Of a stretch of DNA of 64,000 nt, positions 44,115 to 55,939 are shown piece by piece. The stretch's first letter is position 1. Each line of letters starts with the position of its first letter. The notes below the pieces were generated by a model, which was given only the letters and a program-made list of their open reading frames with translations, was not told the DNA's origin and made no database searches. The stretch spans positions 24,531,999-24,595,998 of the forward strand of contig NC_058493.1 in assembly GCF_020382885.2 (NCBI RefSeq), given 5' to 3'. The stretch comes from Scatophagus argus. Lineage: Eukaryota; Chordata; Actinopteri; Scatophagidae. Made by a program: the position numbers and the translations under genes.

Positions 44115-44990
44115 AACAAGAATTGTCCCTCTTATTTAAATCCAGCAAGTGATGATGAATATTTCCTAAATGCAGCGTTTACTCGCACACAGCAGCGTGT
44201 CAAACTGATTGACTCAACAGAACAACATGGTGAGTTTCTTTTCACTTACAGGTGAGAGCCGATTCGCTTGAATACCTTAAGAAAGTCACACGTTGTGTTG
44301 ACTTTTGGTTTGAACTCATGTCATCTCAGCTGTAGCTGGTTATTTCTCACCATCTGCTCTGACTGAGCTTTCCTGAGTTTTTACAGCTACAGTTGATGGT
44401 GACAGTTTTCAGCATCTAATAGGCCCAGTAGAAGGACAGCTTGCCTTGGCAGGAAACTATAAAGCAGCGTTACATTTAATGAACCCAACCTCATGAAGGT
44501 CAGGATCATCTTTGACTCAACTGCGGGTTTACTAATCATCGAGTTGTTTAGAAATACTGGAAATAACCTGAAACCTCACCGCGTTACAGATTGAACCTGC
44601 AGGCTACAAACGAATAAAGCTTGGAAATATCTCACTCCAGGCTTCGTCTTTGATGGGGAAGGTCTACCACAGATCTGATTAACCATCGAGCTGCATGATC
44701 AGCGTTTCTGGAGTTAAGAGTCGGGCTGAAATAATCCGTACAACCTCCGTTAAAAGATCTGTAGTCCCTTCACTAACCACCCAATGACTAGTAAAGCAGC
44801 ACGTATGCCAACACACTCTAGTATTCCTAATGACTCGGACACGATTCCCTTTGAGCTAAATGAGATTGCAGAGAAGCCGTCACACAGGATTTAAAACAAG
44901 CTTCCCAATTCCAAACAACAGCGTTAACATAAAATGATTCAGCGACGACCTGTGGATGTTAGCGAGACCGGAGTTTCAAAAGAACAACTC
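44115..44990. other. Intergenic region between convergent rps17 and cpeb1
   Basis: About 0.9 kb of tail-to-tail spacer. No gene, RNA or mobile element recognised. Confidence 0.6.
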
Positions 44991-44994
44991 CACA

Positions 44995-46362
44995 CATCTC
45001 CAGTAATGCTTAAACACCTTTATTGTGCCCAATCTGAACATACTCCACAACTGTAAGTAGCAGCAAACTTGGCAGACCACAATGAGGTAGACTTTCAAAA
45101 CTCTAAAAAGCAGCTGGGCTGAAGGGACAACAAGCTCAGCATGACAAACCCAATGGATAAAGAAAAGACGCTTCGTCTTTGGCACACAGCTTATTATATG
45201 CATCGATGTCCAACTGGAACAGGAAGGCAAAATGGGATAAGAAAGCATGGAATCATTTACTAGGGTCTACTCAAGCTCTGGATTGATTAAATTTATCATC
45301 AGCTAAGTGGAAGTTCTTACATTCAACAGGAACAAGCAGCTGTTCTAACATAGGCGTGTCCCCCTGCTGATGTACAAAAAGTGATTAAAAACCACTGCCA
45401 CCTCTCCAAACGTGCAAATTAAAAAGTGCAAAAATCAAAACTATGTACAATCCAACTTTCATTCACTCTAGTCTTAACAGGGTCCATCAGTTGCTTGGGG
45501 AAAAAAAAGTCGATGGACTATCCAGTACTATTGTTACATACATTTAATACAACCGGACCAACAAAGCAAGTTTAAAGTAGTACGTCCAACATTTTGTGCC
45601 CATTCAGTTGAAATTTGGGAGGGCAAATTAAAAAAAACAAAAAAAAGAAAAAAAAAAGCCACAGAAAAATGTATGAGAAGGAAAAATAAAAAAGGGGGTT
45701 CTCCCATAGACAGCCGCCTGGTAGAATTCTGTTCAAAATTTCCATGTCATGACTTAAAACCGTTTGTGTACAAATTAGTAAAAAACTGCGTAAAAATGTC
45801 TGAAATGCGACTGGTTAAATGAAGCCCAACATTCAACTCCCAAAAGTAAGAAACACCAGTTGGCTTGCACAGGAAAAACGGATGCCAACTGGGGGTAGGG
45901 GGAGGGAGGGAGGAGGAGAGGGGAAAAAAAATAAAAATTTAAAGGCACTGTATGGCATTTGCCAATGAACGGCAATGAGACTTGCGTGATTGCTCTTCAC
46001 TATGCAACACATGTAAACAAAAAGAAAAAAAGAAATGGCATTTTCGTCCACTTCTTTACCTTAGGCTGACTCCCATATTTCTGTCTGGCCACAAGTCTAG
46101 GAAAATGCATAAGTGTGAAGGGCCCCTTGTCTCTCCCCAACAAAGTCACTGTGCATAGTGCCACTGTGAACAACAGCAAAATGTAGCAAGTGCAAAAGTG
46201 AACATTTTCTACAGTGAAATCCCCAGTGCCTGGTGGAGTGCCGCGGTGCCCCTCGCACCGAGGGACGTCCGGCACACGTGCTCTCCTTGGCGGGCAGCGT
46301 CGCCCCCCCCCGTCGAGAGGGGCTCTTCCTCTGGCCCTTCCGGGTGTTCGGATCCATCTGCT
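44995..46362 (-). other. cpeb1: cpeb1 3' UTR
   Basis: About 1.4 kb on the minus strand between the stop codon (46363-46365) and a poly(A) signal AATAAA (plus-strand TTTATT at 45019-45024). It contains U-rich words that match cytoplasmic polyadenylation elements on the minus strand: TTTTTTAT at 45693-45686 and TTTTTAT at 45937-45931. Both are far from the distal AATAAA. A C-rich stretch at 46301-46311 and a polypurine run at 45893-45930 (+ strand) are also present. Confidence 0.7.
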
Positions 46363-48706
46363 CTAGCTAGAGTCCCTGTTCTTCTGGTTGCGCATGAGGG
46401 GCCGATGGTTGCTCAAGATGTCCATGGAGTGCTGCCAGTGCCAGCAAGAGCGGCAGTAGTACTTGAAGCAGGCCTGCGTGGCAACAGACAGCGACTGAGC
46501 ACACGGTGGGCCACCTTCACAGGTCTGAAGCTGCTAAAACACTTTGTGATGCATTTCAGACTTATGTTAGTTAAGTTATGTTTCCGGTTCATGAAAACTT
46601 CTACTGGTCTTAGTTCATAAACACTGGCCACTGATTTACCAAGTTAGCTGTTGAAATACTGAAACAGAAAATGTTCAGTCAGTCGATCAGATTGTAAACA
46701 GAACAAAACAAGATCCAAATCTCTTTATTCTGAGGTAAAAATCTGACTCGAGTGCACTCCAATGTCTAATAATCCCTCACTGAGCAAGAAAATTGTGCAT
46801 GCAAAACTACGGCAAGTGCAGTAGGTCAAAGTCCCACACGTAAGTGACCTCATGAGTAATAGTTAACGTTACTGTGCAGACAACATCGATTAAACAAGAG
46901 ATCAAACTTACAATAAACCAGAACTGTTTCTTAATAACAACGTTCTGAAATGAGTCTGAGATTTCAAGATCAAAAGTTTTCATCCATTGGAAATGTACTA
47001 AACTTTAGCACTTTACATTTCACCTTTCATAAAAAATAGAAGTCATCTCACCTACAGCAGACCATTTTGTCGAGCTCAAATGAGCCCGGTCAGGAGTTTT
47101 TGAAAACATTACGTGATTCTTCATCCTGATTTTCACGGTAGGATAGAAAGAGTTTTGCAGACATTCTAGCAGGCGGAGGGGTAAAACTTTCCATACTCAG
47201 GGGACCACAACTGACTAATTTCTGTCCATGCAATCTGGTCCAGACAAGGATCAGACAAACTACCTGGACCAGAGTCCCACTAACCTGGTCTCTGCAGAAG
47301 AAAGGCCCAGGTTGGCGAAGGCAAACTTGACACATGGAGTCTTCCAGGTACGGGTCAATCTGGACCTGAGAGGAAAAACAAAAACAAAGCAGTCACAGGA
47401 AGTGAGATGCAAAAGCAGTTTATCAAAAAGCTTCCACCACAAAGCAAGAACCTGCTGATTAAGCACCAGCGGCTTTCAAACTAATAAGATTCATTTAAAC
47501 TGGGGTTTCAGTGCATTTGTGCTTCACAAGCAGTTTTGTAATTTCTGATTTTCACTTGTCTTTTATAATTTAAAAAGGCATAAACTTGAGCCCTGTGCAT
47601 AGTTTCCAAGATATTTAATCACCGTCACTAAAAAGGCTGAGTCCACAACAGCAGAAATGTGAATTACTGACTGCAGAAAGCACAAAGACCGTGTTACAGA
47701 ATATCTTCTTACCTTCTTTGTAAACTTGGGGGTTTTGATCTCGACGAAAGCAGCACACACAGCTTTCAGGTAACTGCGCTGATTGTTAAAAGTGACACGT
47801 CCAGAGCCTGTACACAACATGTTTATGTAACAGACATTTGATTGCTTGATAAATTAGAGTTCAAAACGAGTCGGACCGAGTCCTCAACAGTCAGCATCTT
47901 AAACGATCTGCAGCTGTCTACCATCTCCACGAGAACAGGGAACACACTGATCACAGCAAGTCCAGCGAAAGCCACTGATTTCGGTCTGTAACTGTTGTGA
48001 AGGTGACTTCCTGTTTCTGAAAGACGTTTCATCCATGCAAATTTCATTTTAAAGACAAACAACTTTTGATGATTTAAGACAAATCCTAAACACAAGGACT
48101 ATAAACTATACTATAAATGTGACTCATGATAACTTTGTGTTTGTGCTGCTGTTAGTTGACATCTTGACATCAAAAAATAAATAAATAAATAAATCAAAAA
48201 AATCTGCAGTCTCACCTATGGGGTACTTGTGCTTGTCCGTGTCGATGCCAGCATACATGACTCCTCCAAACAGGTCGTTCATGATGCTGGCCAACGCCTC
48301 GGCGTTCAGCATGCCATGCAGCGCACCAACAAACACCGTCTTACTGGGGTCCAGACGCTGGGCGGGGCAGCGCACATAGTTACTGTCAGAGATCACCCAG
48401 GGGATCACCTGCACCTGTTCCAGAAAAGGGAGACAGGAGTCACATAAAAGACAACTTAGTATTGTATAAGTCTGCATTCAAGTGCAGCACTTGAACAGAT
48501 GTCCTTTCCTTCATGTTGATACCGACTGCTGTGCATAATCTCTCATAGTGCCGCTTTATTTTCAACTCACATCCTTGCATCGCATTCTGCGGCTGGACAT
48601 CTTGAAGTAGTACTCCCGGTTGTCCTCGGGGTGAAACGGGTCCTGGGAGCAGGCGTGGAGCAACGCCCGAACGGACTTTTCATTCTCAAACACCAGATAA
48701 ACATAT

Positions 48707-48752
<46 letters not shown>

Positions 48753-51700
48753 ACTTCAGGATACAGGGGAAAGAAAAAGAAAAACAGACTGTAGCTGGCA
48801 AAACATCACAGTAACAAGCGAGTCATATTACACAGCAGTTTGATTGGAGAGATGACGGATTACAATGACATCACAAGTTTTTAAAAGGCATCTAATGGAA
48901 TGAAAATCATTTTTTTAATTTTTTAAAAATCAAACAAAAATGACCAGGCAATCGGTGTCGATCTGTCTAACGCTGTAACTATCAGTGGTGAAATTCCAGA
49001 AACCCAACAATCATAACTTTTCACCTTGGGCCCAATGCACGGAGGAGCATTTCTCACATCCACTCCCTGCACCTTCCACCACGATTTGTGCCACATTTAA
49101 ACTCCAAAGTATCACCTAACCTACATATCTGTCGAGGCTGACAGTCAAACTCACCCGCATGCCGTGTGCTCACCACAGTGCCACCCCGATACCCTGAAGG
49201 AAAGAAAAAAGGAAATAGCCTACCAGCCTGTCGTTACCTTTAGCCACATTACCTTTGGGAGGACAGCGAGGGTGCTTTCCATCCTTACCCGGCCACTCCA
49301 CAGTCAGAGGGCCGTAGCCACTGAAGGTGTTGATCAGTCCAGCTGAAATAATGGACGACAAAACATTAGGAATACGTCTTCAGCAATTTGTCCTTAAAGA
49401 GACAAATTTCCAGTTTTAAAAGGGTGCAAGTTGTGGGACGTCAACCTTCAAAAATACCCAAAACATCAACTAGCATTTGAGCACACGCTTATCCTATTTT
49501 AGGTCAAAAATTACATTAACCAAATAATGGAAAAAGAGAAGTTGATCTATAACCATTAGGTGCAGCCCCACTAAGAGTAGACAAGAACATCCATTTATGG
49601 TTTACTTTTTTTAATGACATAAAATGCTGAAGTGCCAGTAGTACTTTAGTTTAACTTTCTGTAAAGTTATCTTACAATATCTAAGCCAGAATTATGAATG
49701 CACGGATTTGAGCACAGCCCCTTGAAGACAGCTCACTCACTGCACACTGAGATTAATACAAACAAACATCTGCAGAGTCAGAAGAGGCAGCAGCTACCTT
49801 CTGTGATGTCCCAGGGCACGCCACCAAGAAATACCTTGCAGGAGTACAGAGGGTCCTTGTTGTTTCTGGGAGGCAGCTGACCACTCCAGGTGAACGTGGC
49901 CTCATTCACAGCTGATCCAGATAAAGGAAGAAGCAAAAATTCACTTCAAAGCTATGAATCAAAGAGGGCACAACAGCAGTGAGTGACAGCTGAAGCGTAC
50001 CTGCAGCCTGTCTGTGCAGGCGGGCCTCCCTCTCAATACTGAACGCATCATCCGACTGGTCAAGCACGTCTGTACCAGGCCACGGAGAGCCGGTACGCCA
50101 GCGGCGGGAAATGGCTGAGGAGGCGGGGCTGGCACTGGATGGTGGGGTCAGAGGTGAGCTGGAGTCCTGCGGGTCCAGACGGGAGCCCAGTCGCAGAAGA
50201 TCCTTCTGCATGTTCGATGCAAGATAAGGCATGGGAGGGGAAATCCGCAAAGTCGACTGCAGAGAGAAAGACGTGTGAATGACTGTGCTTTACTGGAAAC
50301 ATGAGACTGCTTATGTTATGCGTGTCTAAATCACACCAGGATTAGACTGTGGGCATCTTCAAGATCGATCGTGATCTAAAATTAGCAGATCGTCCACCCG
50401 TAATGTAAGTCTAAACAAACATTCCTCACCTGGCCTGTAACGATCACATGCAACAGGACTGACAGATCTCTTTTCAAACCCTTACCAGCATGTCACAGAG
50501 GTGGTCTGAGCCAGAGCTGAAGCCGCTGGTCTCCGAGTCTTCAGGACTGCTGGAGCGAGAGTCCAAAAAGGAGCTCGAGTCTAGACGGTTTGCCATGCGA
50601 GCCATGCTGGGGAACTTCTCCAAGAAGTCAGCAGTCATGCTCATAGACTCAGGGGGGAGGTAGCCTGGGGGCTTCCCAAGGATGCTACTGAAGGGACTGT
50701 TCAGTATACCCAACACTGGGGGGTGGAGAAGGATTATTACCATCATTATTTACAGTCTTGACATTGACAACCATTTCCATGGCGACCTGTACAAGCAGTC
50801 ATGGCAAGATTACTCCTTGTTGTTTGACATCCATTTTGCAACAGGATGATTAAACAAAAAACAAACAGACATTTGTGCTGAATTTAAAGCACCATATCGA
50901 TTCGTCAGGAGGCAAGCTGAATTGCTTTCTAAAATTTGTATCTTTCTTTGCCCATTTAGGGAATCTGTTTTGCAACTGGATAAGCAAATTGGGTTTGTGT
51001 GCTGAATCTGCAGACCTGAGTGAAAGGCTGCAAGCAAACTCAAGTTTCCAAAATTTGTATGTAGAAGAGGACACCTGATGTGCAAGCTGGCTTGTCTTCA
51101 GCAAGCCAATGCAACCTGAGGCATCGATGCTCAAAGCATTTTCAATTTTACATTGATGTTTTATATCTCTGCTGCTACTAATCTGAAACACAATCTCAGA
51201 TGATACACACCTTTTCCTTTAGCACAATCACCAGAGGTCAGTACATGTGATACCTTTCCCAAACAAAGTCCAGCGACTGCTAAGCAGCAGCGTCTCGCAT
51301 ATTAAACCAGCGTCTTCCTTCCTCTTGATAACAAAGTGGGTCAGCTGGTAACTGTGACAGATATGTAGTGTGTGGCCTCCGACAGCGAACATGAGGCTCT
51401 GAGGGGATTATTCAGCTGTAGGCAGCATTCAAAGCTCTGTCCCACTTTGTTGTGGGCCCAGTTTAGAAAGCTCTAAATGAAGTTATGCCCGGCCGTTTTG
51501 GACGTGCAGGAATAACACTGTAGCTCTACAAATGGGTCACGACAAGTCATGGGTACCTTTCTAAAGACAGATGTTCATCTCAGCTGTCTGGCAGCCCGAA
51601 CGTCACCATTTACATCTTTATGTTAAACGCATGTTAAAGCAGCCAAGTTGAACCGAATTCTCTTTTCTGGTCCGTATTCTTACCACATTTACACACTCTG

Positions 51701-54700
51701 CCTGAAAAACATCCGGACATCAGTTTGATCAACAGGTTATACACTGTACTACTGTATTTAGAAAAAGTAAAAATTTTTTAGAAAAATGATTTACAGCCTA
51801 TAGGTTTTAAGAAAAGTAGCTTCACTGGACTGTTATTGTGCCTGAGGATTGCAAGAGATGCAGCAAAGCAAAAGTGCTACATCATCCTCCCTGGTGACGA
51901 TACAGCCTGTTCTCCCACACAGGACTGCCGTTAATGACCGACCGTCACATATTTTAACAGAAATGAGAGCTACACAAACCAAAGCACACAGCCTCGCAGA
52001 TGTCAAGATGTCGACTGAGCGTTAAAATAAAAAGAGGAGTCATGAAAGAGCTAATGAGCTCTTGGGGGAAAACAAATACCACCTCCCACCGTGACATTAT
52101 GTGACATATAACACCGGACCAAACTACTGGTTTTAATGACATTGCTAATTTTAATTCAAGTCAACAAAAGATCTGGTACTTACTGGAAGGTGAGCTGGTC
52201 TGAACCTGGGAGGGGGAGGTGCGCGTGTCCGTCTCCTGGCTGCTCCAGGGTCTGTCCCATCCGGACAGCCGGAGAGACTGGAGGCCCAGGCCCAGGTCTG
52301 TGACACCCGGTGGGCCCCTGGATGAAGGTATCTCCTCGGAGCCGGGCATGCCGCCGCAGTTGGGAAAGAGCATCCTCCTGCTGCCCACCGCAGCCAGCTC
52401 CGACTCTTTTTGATCCAAGATCCAGTTCAGAGATACAGAAAAAGAGAGAGAGAGAGGGGAGAGGAAATGTTAGACAGATAAAGAGAACTGTTGTTTCAGT
52501 CTGTGCTACATAGGAAAGGGCTCAGAGAGCTTGGTCACACAGGTCCGTCTCTGCGAAGAGGAATCCCATTTTAAAGCAGAGAAAACAAAAACTTCCCTCA
52601 TCACCATATCTCCCCCTGCCCTGGCTGACGGGGGAGCTAACCTGCTGCCTCTGCGCTCGGTGAAACTGCCATGCATCTCCGTCCGCATCACTGACCCACC
52701 TAGCAGCATGTGACATGGCTGCTGATGCACTCGCACACCCCTGCTAATGACATCAGCTCCACCACCCCCACCCCCGCCCCTCCACCCCCACCTCCCTGCT
52801 TCCTTGCCTAACAGCTGTAATGAAAAATTCCTGTCGAAGCTATTGGCTTGTTGATAGAAGCACTCCCCTCTCCGGTAGGCACAGCACGTCTGAGTGGTTG
52901 GGAAGACAGCCGCCGCCACCACCACCGCTGCTGCTGCTGCTGCTGCTTATTCTGTGTCTAGCCTTGTTTCCTGGGCGAGCTGACAGAGAGGAGGGAGGGG
53001 GAGGCGAGGGGCAGAGCTACAGTGGCAGGGTGGGAGGCAGCATGGGAGAAGGGAGCGAATGACTCAGCAGACTCGATTTAAAAAAAGAACTTCAGACTTG
53101 AGGATGCTCAATAATCAAGCGGAAAACTGGATTTAAATAACCGTCGTTGACGTTTGTTGGTGTATTTTTTGCACACAAACGCACGGCGAAGAGAACGACA
53201 CGCAGAGCCTTGCTGTAGCAGAAGCAGCTGACTGATCAGATGTTGAGGACGGAGCGAACTGCACCACCAGCTCCTCCCTTCCCTCTCCGAGTCTGGAAAG
53301 CATCCAGCTGTCAGCTACAGCCCTGATTCAGCAACACCAAGCTGGAGCGGCGAGGCGGAGAGGCCGCAGCAGAAGTTTAGCTCAGTTTGCATCAAGATAC
53401 AATTCACTTTTAATATCACTTCAAACCTACAGGACATAGCTGCTCATGTCAAGATGAGTGAAACTTATAACTTTTACATAATCATACCCATCGAGGCTGC
53501 GAGTCACAAGTGTGAATATGCCTCAAGCACATTAAAGGAAAAGGACACAAGGCACCGTACTCAGCCTAAATCTTGGCAAATCTCACTTGTGGTTTAAAAA
53601 AAAGAAACACTTCAAAGTGCTGCAATGCTGCAGACCAGCAATGCAGCATGAATCAGCTACTGGCAGCCGAATGCTAATGACAAGGTGAACGAGGTTTTAA
53701 CAGATGGAAACTCTGGCTGACAAAGTTAGAGGAGCTCGTCCTGTGAAGGGGATTCAACTTTTCACCTTAAATAAAAACAAGTGTGGATTTTTTTTTAAAT
53801 TACATTAAGGGTCCTTTTAGCAGCAGGACAACCCAACATCAGTCTATGGGCTGCAGCCACGGCGAGGACACCGAGGTCACGTCCTCTGCGTTCAGGCTTT
53901 TCATTTTCAGGCTCATTCGTGTGTCATCTGACCCAACACACTGATGATGTGTTGGCTGCGGGAGCTGAAACGTTTGACCAATTGATCGATAAGTCAGGTA
54001 AACAGAAAAATAAAATTGCAAACAATTTTGATAACCGAATAATCGATTCGACCTTCGTCAAGGGGAAAATAAAAAGCCAAACACTGAGTGAAACCGAGCG
54101 ATCGCATGATTCATTCAGATCAGATTTCGGTTTCTCGCAGGAATTGAATGTGGATGAAACAACTGAATGAGCAGATGATACACAGTCCTCAGTTTTACCC
54201 ATCAGCATGGATTAAATCTCTCTGGCGTTTGGATTCTTGGTCAGACCAAACCAGGAATTTGAAAATGTCGATGGAAGATGACTTCTGGAAAGACGCTTTG
54301 GGAGCTTTGTCACTTTTCTGACATTTCATTAACCGATTAGAACATAACTAACTACACCTGGACCAACAGCTTAGAGTTTGGCCTTCAAACTGCTTTCAGT
54401 CCTTGATATGTAGAGATATACAATATGTTAAATGATTAAGAGAAGGACCCAAATAATTAAACTTAATACAAACTTTATGCTTTAAGCCTGCTGGAAGGGG
54501 TGAGATTTAACGGAAGCATTTGACCTGGATTCATCTCAGCACTTCTAAGCAGTGTCAGTGCAACCACGCGTGAATCTTTTGTTGTCTGGTTTTGCAGCCA
54601 CCTGCCTCGGAGTGAAACATGAATGAGACTTTACCACATAACATGTCTGGCTTTCCCTTGGTGTTGTTGGGTGTGGTACACACACCGGTGAAATCCAGAG

Positions 54701-55072
54701 CGTTGCCCAGCATGGTGTTCATCCTGCGGAAGATGTCGGCGTTGCTGCAGGTGGACAGGGCCGGGGACTCGGAGTCCGGGCTGTCCGGCCTGTGGGGATC
54801 GTTTCTCTGCAGGAGGAAGCCAGAGGACAGGGGTGATGACCCTGCAGTCATGCTAAGAGTGAAGCTCAGGGTCGACACAAACGAAAATCGATTTTTTTAG
54901 GCCGTTATTGAACATTTTTGGCGCGTTATTTTGGGTAGGAATTAAAAGTTGAGCCGGACACGTCGGTGGCAGTTTCACGGCACACCGAAAGACAAGCGAT
55001 AGCGTGGCCCCTCCAAAGCTAATTCAACTCAGCAGTTTCACTTGGTTTGACACTCACCAGGGAAAACGCCAT
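46363..55072 (-). CDS. cpeb1: Cytoplasmic polyadenylation element-binding protein 1 (complete)
   Basis: It binds UUUUAU-type elements in mRNA 3' UTRs and controls poly(A) tail length and translation. Coding exons, in order of translation: 55072-55058, 54806-54635, 52405-52184, 50715-50486, 50256-50001, 49911-49798, 49342-49238, 48707-48571, 48414-48216, 47807-47713, 47365-47285, 46473-46363. The phases agree throughout and sum to 578 codons plus stop. Visible: start [63 protein letters not shown]1 with [23 protein letters not shown]2 with [20 protein letters not shown], and a C-terminal zinc-binding ZZ region ([39 protein letters not shown]). It ends [10 protein letters not shown], as in vertebrate CPEB1. 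The MAFxL start and the spacing of the first exons match the long mammalian isoform. Confidence 0.95.
48176..48194. repeat. (AAAT)n short tandem repeat
   Basis: AAATAAATAAATAAATAAAT-type run in a cpeb1 intron, about 20 bases from a donor. Confidence 0.85.
48714..48751. repeat. (CA)n / (TG)n tract abutting a cpeb1 acceptor
   Basis: Read on the cpeb1 strand this is about (TG)19 followed directly by TTTTCAG and the exon that starts at 48707. The repeat occupies the place of the pyrimidine tract. Confidence 0.95.
49238..49342 (-). CDS. cpeb1: cpeb1 RRM1 exon with tandem donors (delta-5 site)
   Basis: On the minus strand the exon can end at 49253 (CCCAAAG|GTAATG) or 15 nt later at 49238 (GCTAAAG|GTAACG). 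Both leave phase 1. The long form reads [15 protein letters not shown] and the short one PPKGYVYLVF, so five residues within RRM1 are optional. CPEB1 delta-5 variants are known in mammals at this position. Confidence 0.85.
52406..52490 (-). promoter_or_regulatory. cpeb1: Unusual distant-branchpoint 3' splice site of cpeb1 exon 3
   Basis: The acceptor is GATCAAAAAG|AGTCGG (minus strand), with no adjacent pyrimidine tract. A CT-rich tract lies about 30-60 bases upstream. No AG dinucleotide occurs on the minus strand for about 80 bases (52487 to 52408), an AG exclusion zone that usually marks a remote branchpoint. The phases with exon 2 (TGT G|) and exon 4 fit only this acceptor. Confidence 0.6.
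52500..53420 (-). promoter_or_regulatory. cpeb1: Probable internal promoter and 5' UTR of short cpeb1 isoform
   Basis: This GC- and polypyrimidine-rich stretch lies upstream of exon 3, whose first in-frame ATG (52373, MLFP) matches the start of the short CPEB1 isoform in mammals; that would give 505 aa. It contains seven CAG units on the cpeb1 strand (52947-52927), GGT/GGC runs, an AP-1 site TGAGTCA near 53060, and CpG-containing sequence at 53160-53400. The start site and any alternative first exon were not pinned down. Confidence 0.45.
52927..52947. repeat. (GCT)7 / (AGC)7 trinucleotide repeat
   Basis: Seven units next to CCGCCGCCACCACCACC. On the cpeb1 strand it reads AGC/CAG and probably lies in 5' UTR or promoter of the short isoform. 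Confidence 0.9.
53860..54180. repeat. Possible decayed hAT-like repeat in cpeb1 intron 2
   Basis: Stretches such as TTTTGATAACCGAATAATCG and GAAACGTTTGACCAATTGAT resemble the AATCGATTAATCG-rich termini of a common teleost repeat. Ends are not defined. Confidence 0.3.
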
Positions 55073-55310
55073 GACGCACACTGACAACCTAAGACAAGCT
55101 CCTCAATAACAACCGCTGCCTGCCACCAAAGGTCATATTTATGAAGTCTGCTAGCCAGCTAATTAGTCTGAATGTGGTGAACGTGTGCTCGACGAATGAC
55201 TGCGGCGCGAGGGGCTTCGGCCTGTTCACGTGCTCCACATCAAAGAGCAGACGGCGAAAAAGAATAAAAAAAATAAAAATCACGTGTCAACAGAGATTAT
55301 GATTTGAAAG
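55073..55310 (-). promoter_or_regulatory. cpeb1: cpeb1 upstream promoter region
   Basis: The ATG at 55072 is preceded on the minus strand by GTGTGCGTC and, about 65-75 bases upstream, by ATAAATATGACC (TATA-like). CpG-containing sequence follows at 55190-55230. No upstream acceptor is seen close to the ATG, so exon 1 is probably the first exon. Confidence 0.45.
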
Positions 55311-55317
55311 AGATACA

Positions 55318-55861
55318 TACTGTGTGGACAAAAGTATCCAGACACACCTCTTTATGGAACTTTCCAGGGTTTGGGCTCGGCCCCTGACTTCCAGTGAAGG
55401 GAAATCTTAATGCTTCAGCACACCAAGACATTTTGGACAATGCTATGCTTCCAACTTTGTGGCAACAGTTTGTTGAAGGCCCTTTTCTATTCCAGCATGA
55501 CTGTGGCCCAGTGCACAAAGCAAAGCTCCATAAAGACATGGTTGGATGAGTTTGGTGTGGAAGAACTTGACTGGCCCACAGACAGTCCTGACCTCAACCC
55601 CATCCAACACCTTTGGGATGAACTGGAACGGAGATTGTGAGCCAGGCCTTTTGGCCCAACATCAGTGTGTGACCTCACAAATGCTCTACTGCATGAATGG
55701 GCACAAATTCCCACAGAAACACTCCAACATGTTGTGGAAAGCCTTCACAGAAGAGTGGAAGCTGTTAGAGCTGCAAAGCTGTCTGTGTGTTCAGAATGAG
55801 ATGTCATTTAAGTTCCTGTTGGTGTCATGATCATGTGTCCCAATGCTTTTAGTATAGTGTA
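55318..55861 (+). mobile_element. Internally deleted Tc1-family transposon
   Basis: The left end TACTGTGTGGACAAAAGTAT and the right end in reverse, TACACTATACTAAAAGCATT, are decayed Tc1 inverted repeats of about 28 bp. Between them only the C-terminal catalytic part of a transposase is left. It includes WPTDSPDLNPIQHLWDELER, the Tc1 motif around the last acidic residue, with a stop after ERRL and frame changes before and after it. At 544 bp it is about a third of an intact element, so it is dead. Confidence 0.85.
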
Positions 55862-55939
55862 TTTTTATCACTTATTTTTATACATTTTTTATTTTTGAAA
55901 TACCAACACGTCACAACAGGACAACAGCATCCCTGTTTG

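Noticed and set aside
46198..46620. 140-codon plus-strand ORF over the cpeb1 3' end
   Set aside because: It is the antisense shadow of the cpeb1 terminal exon and 3' UTR.
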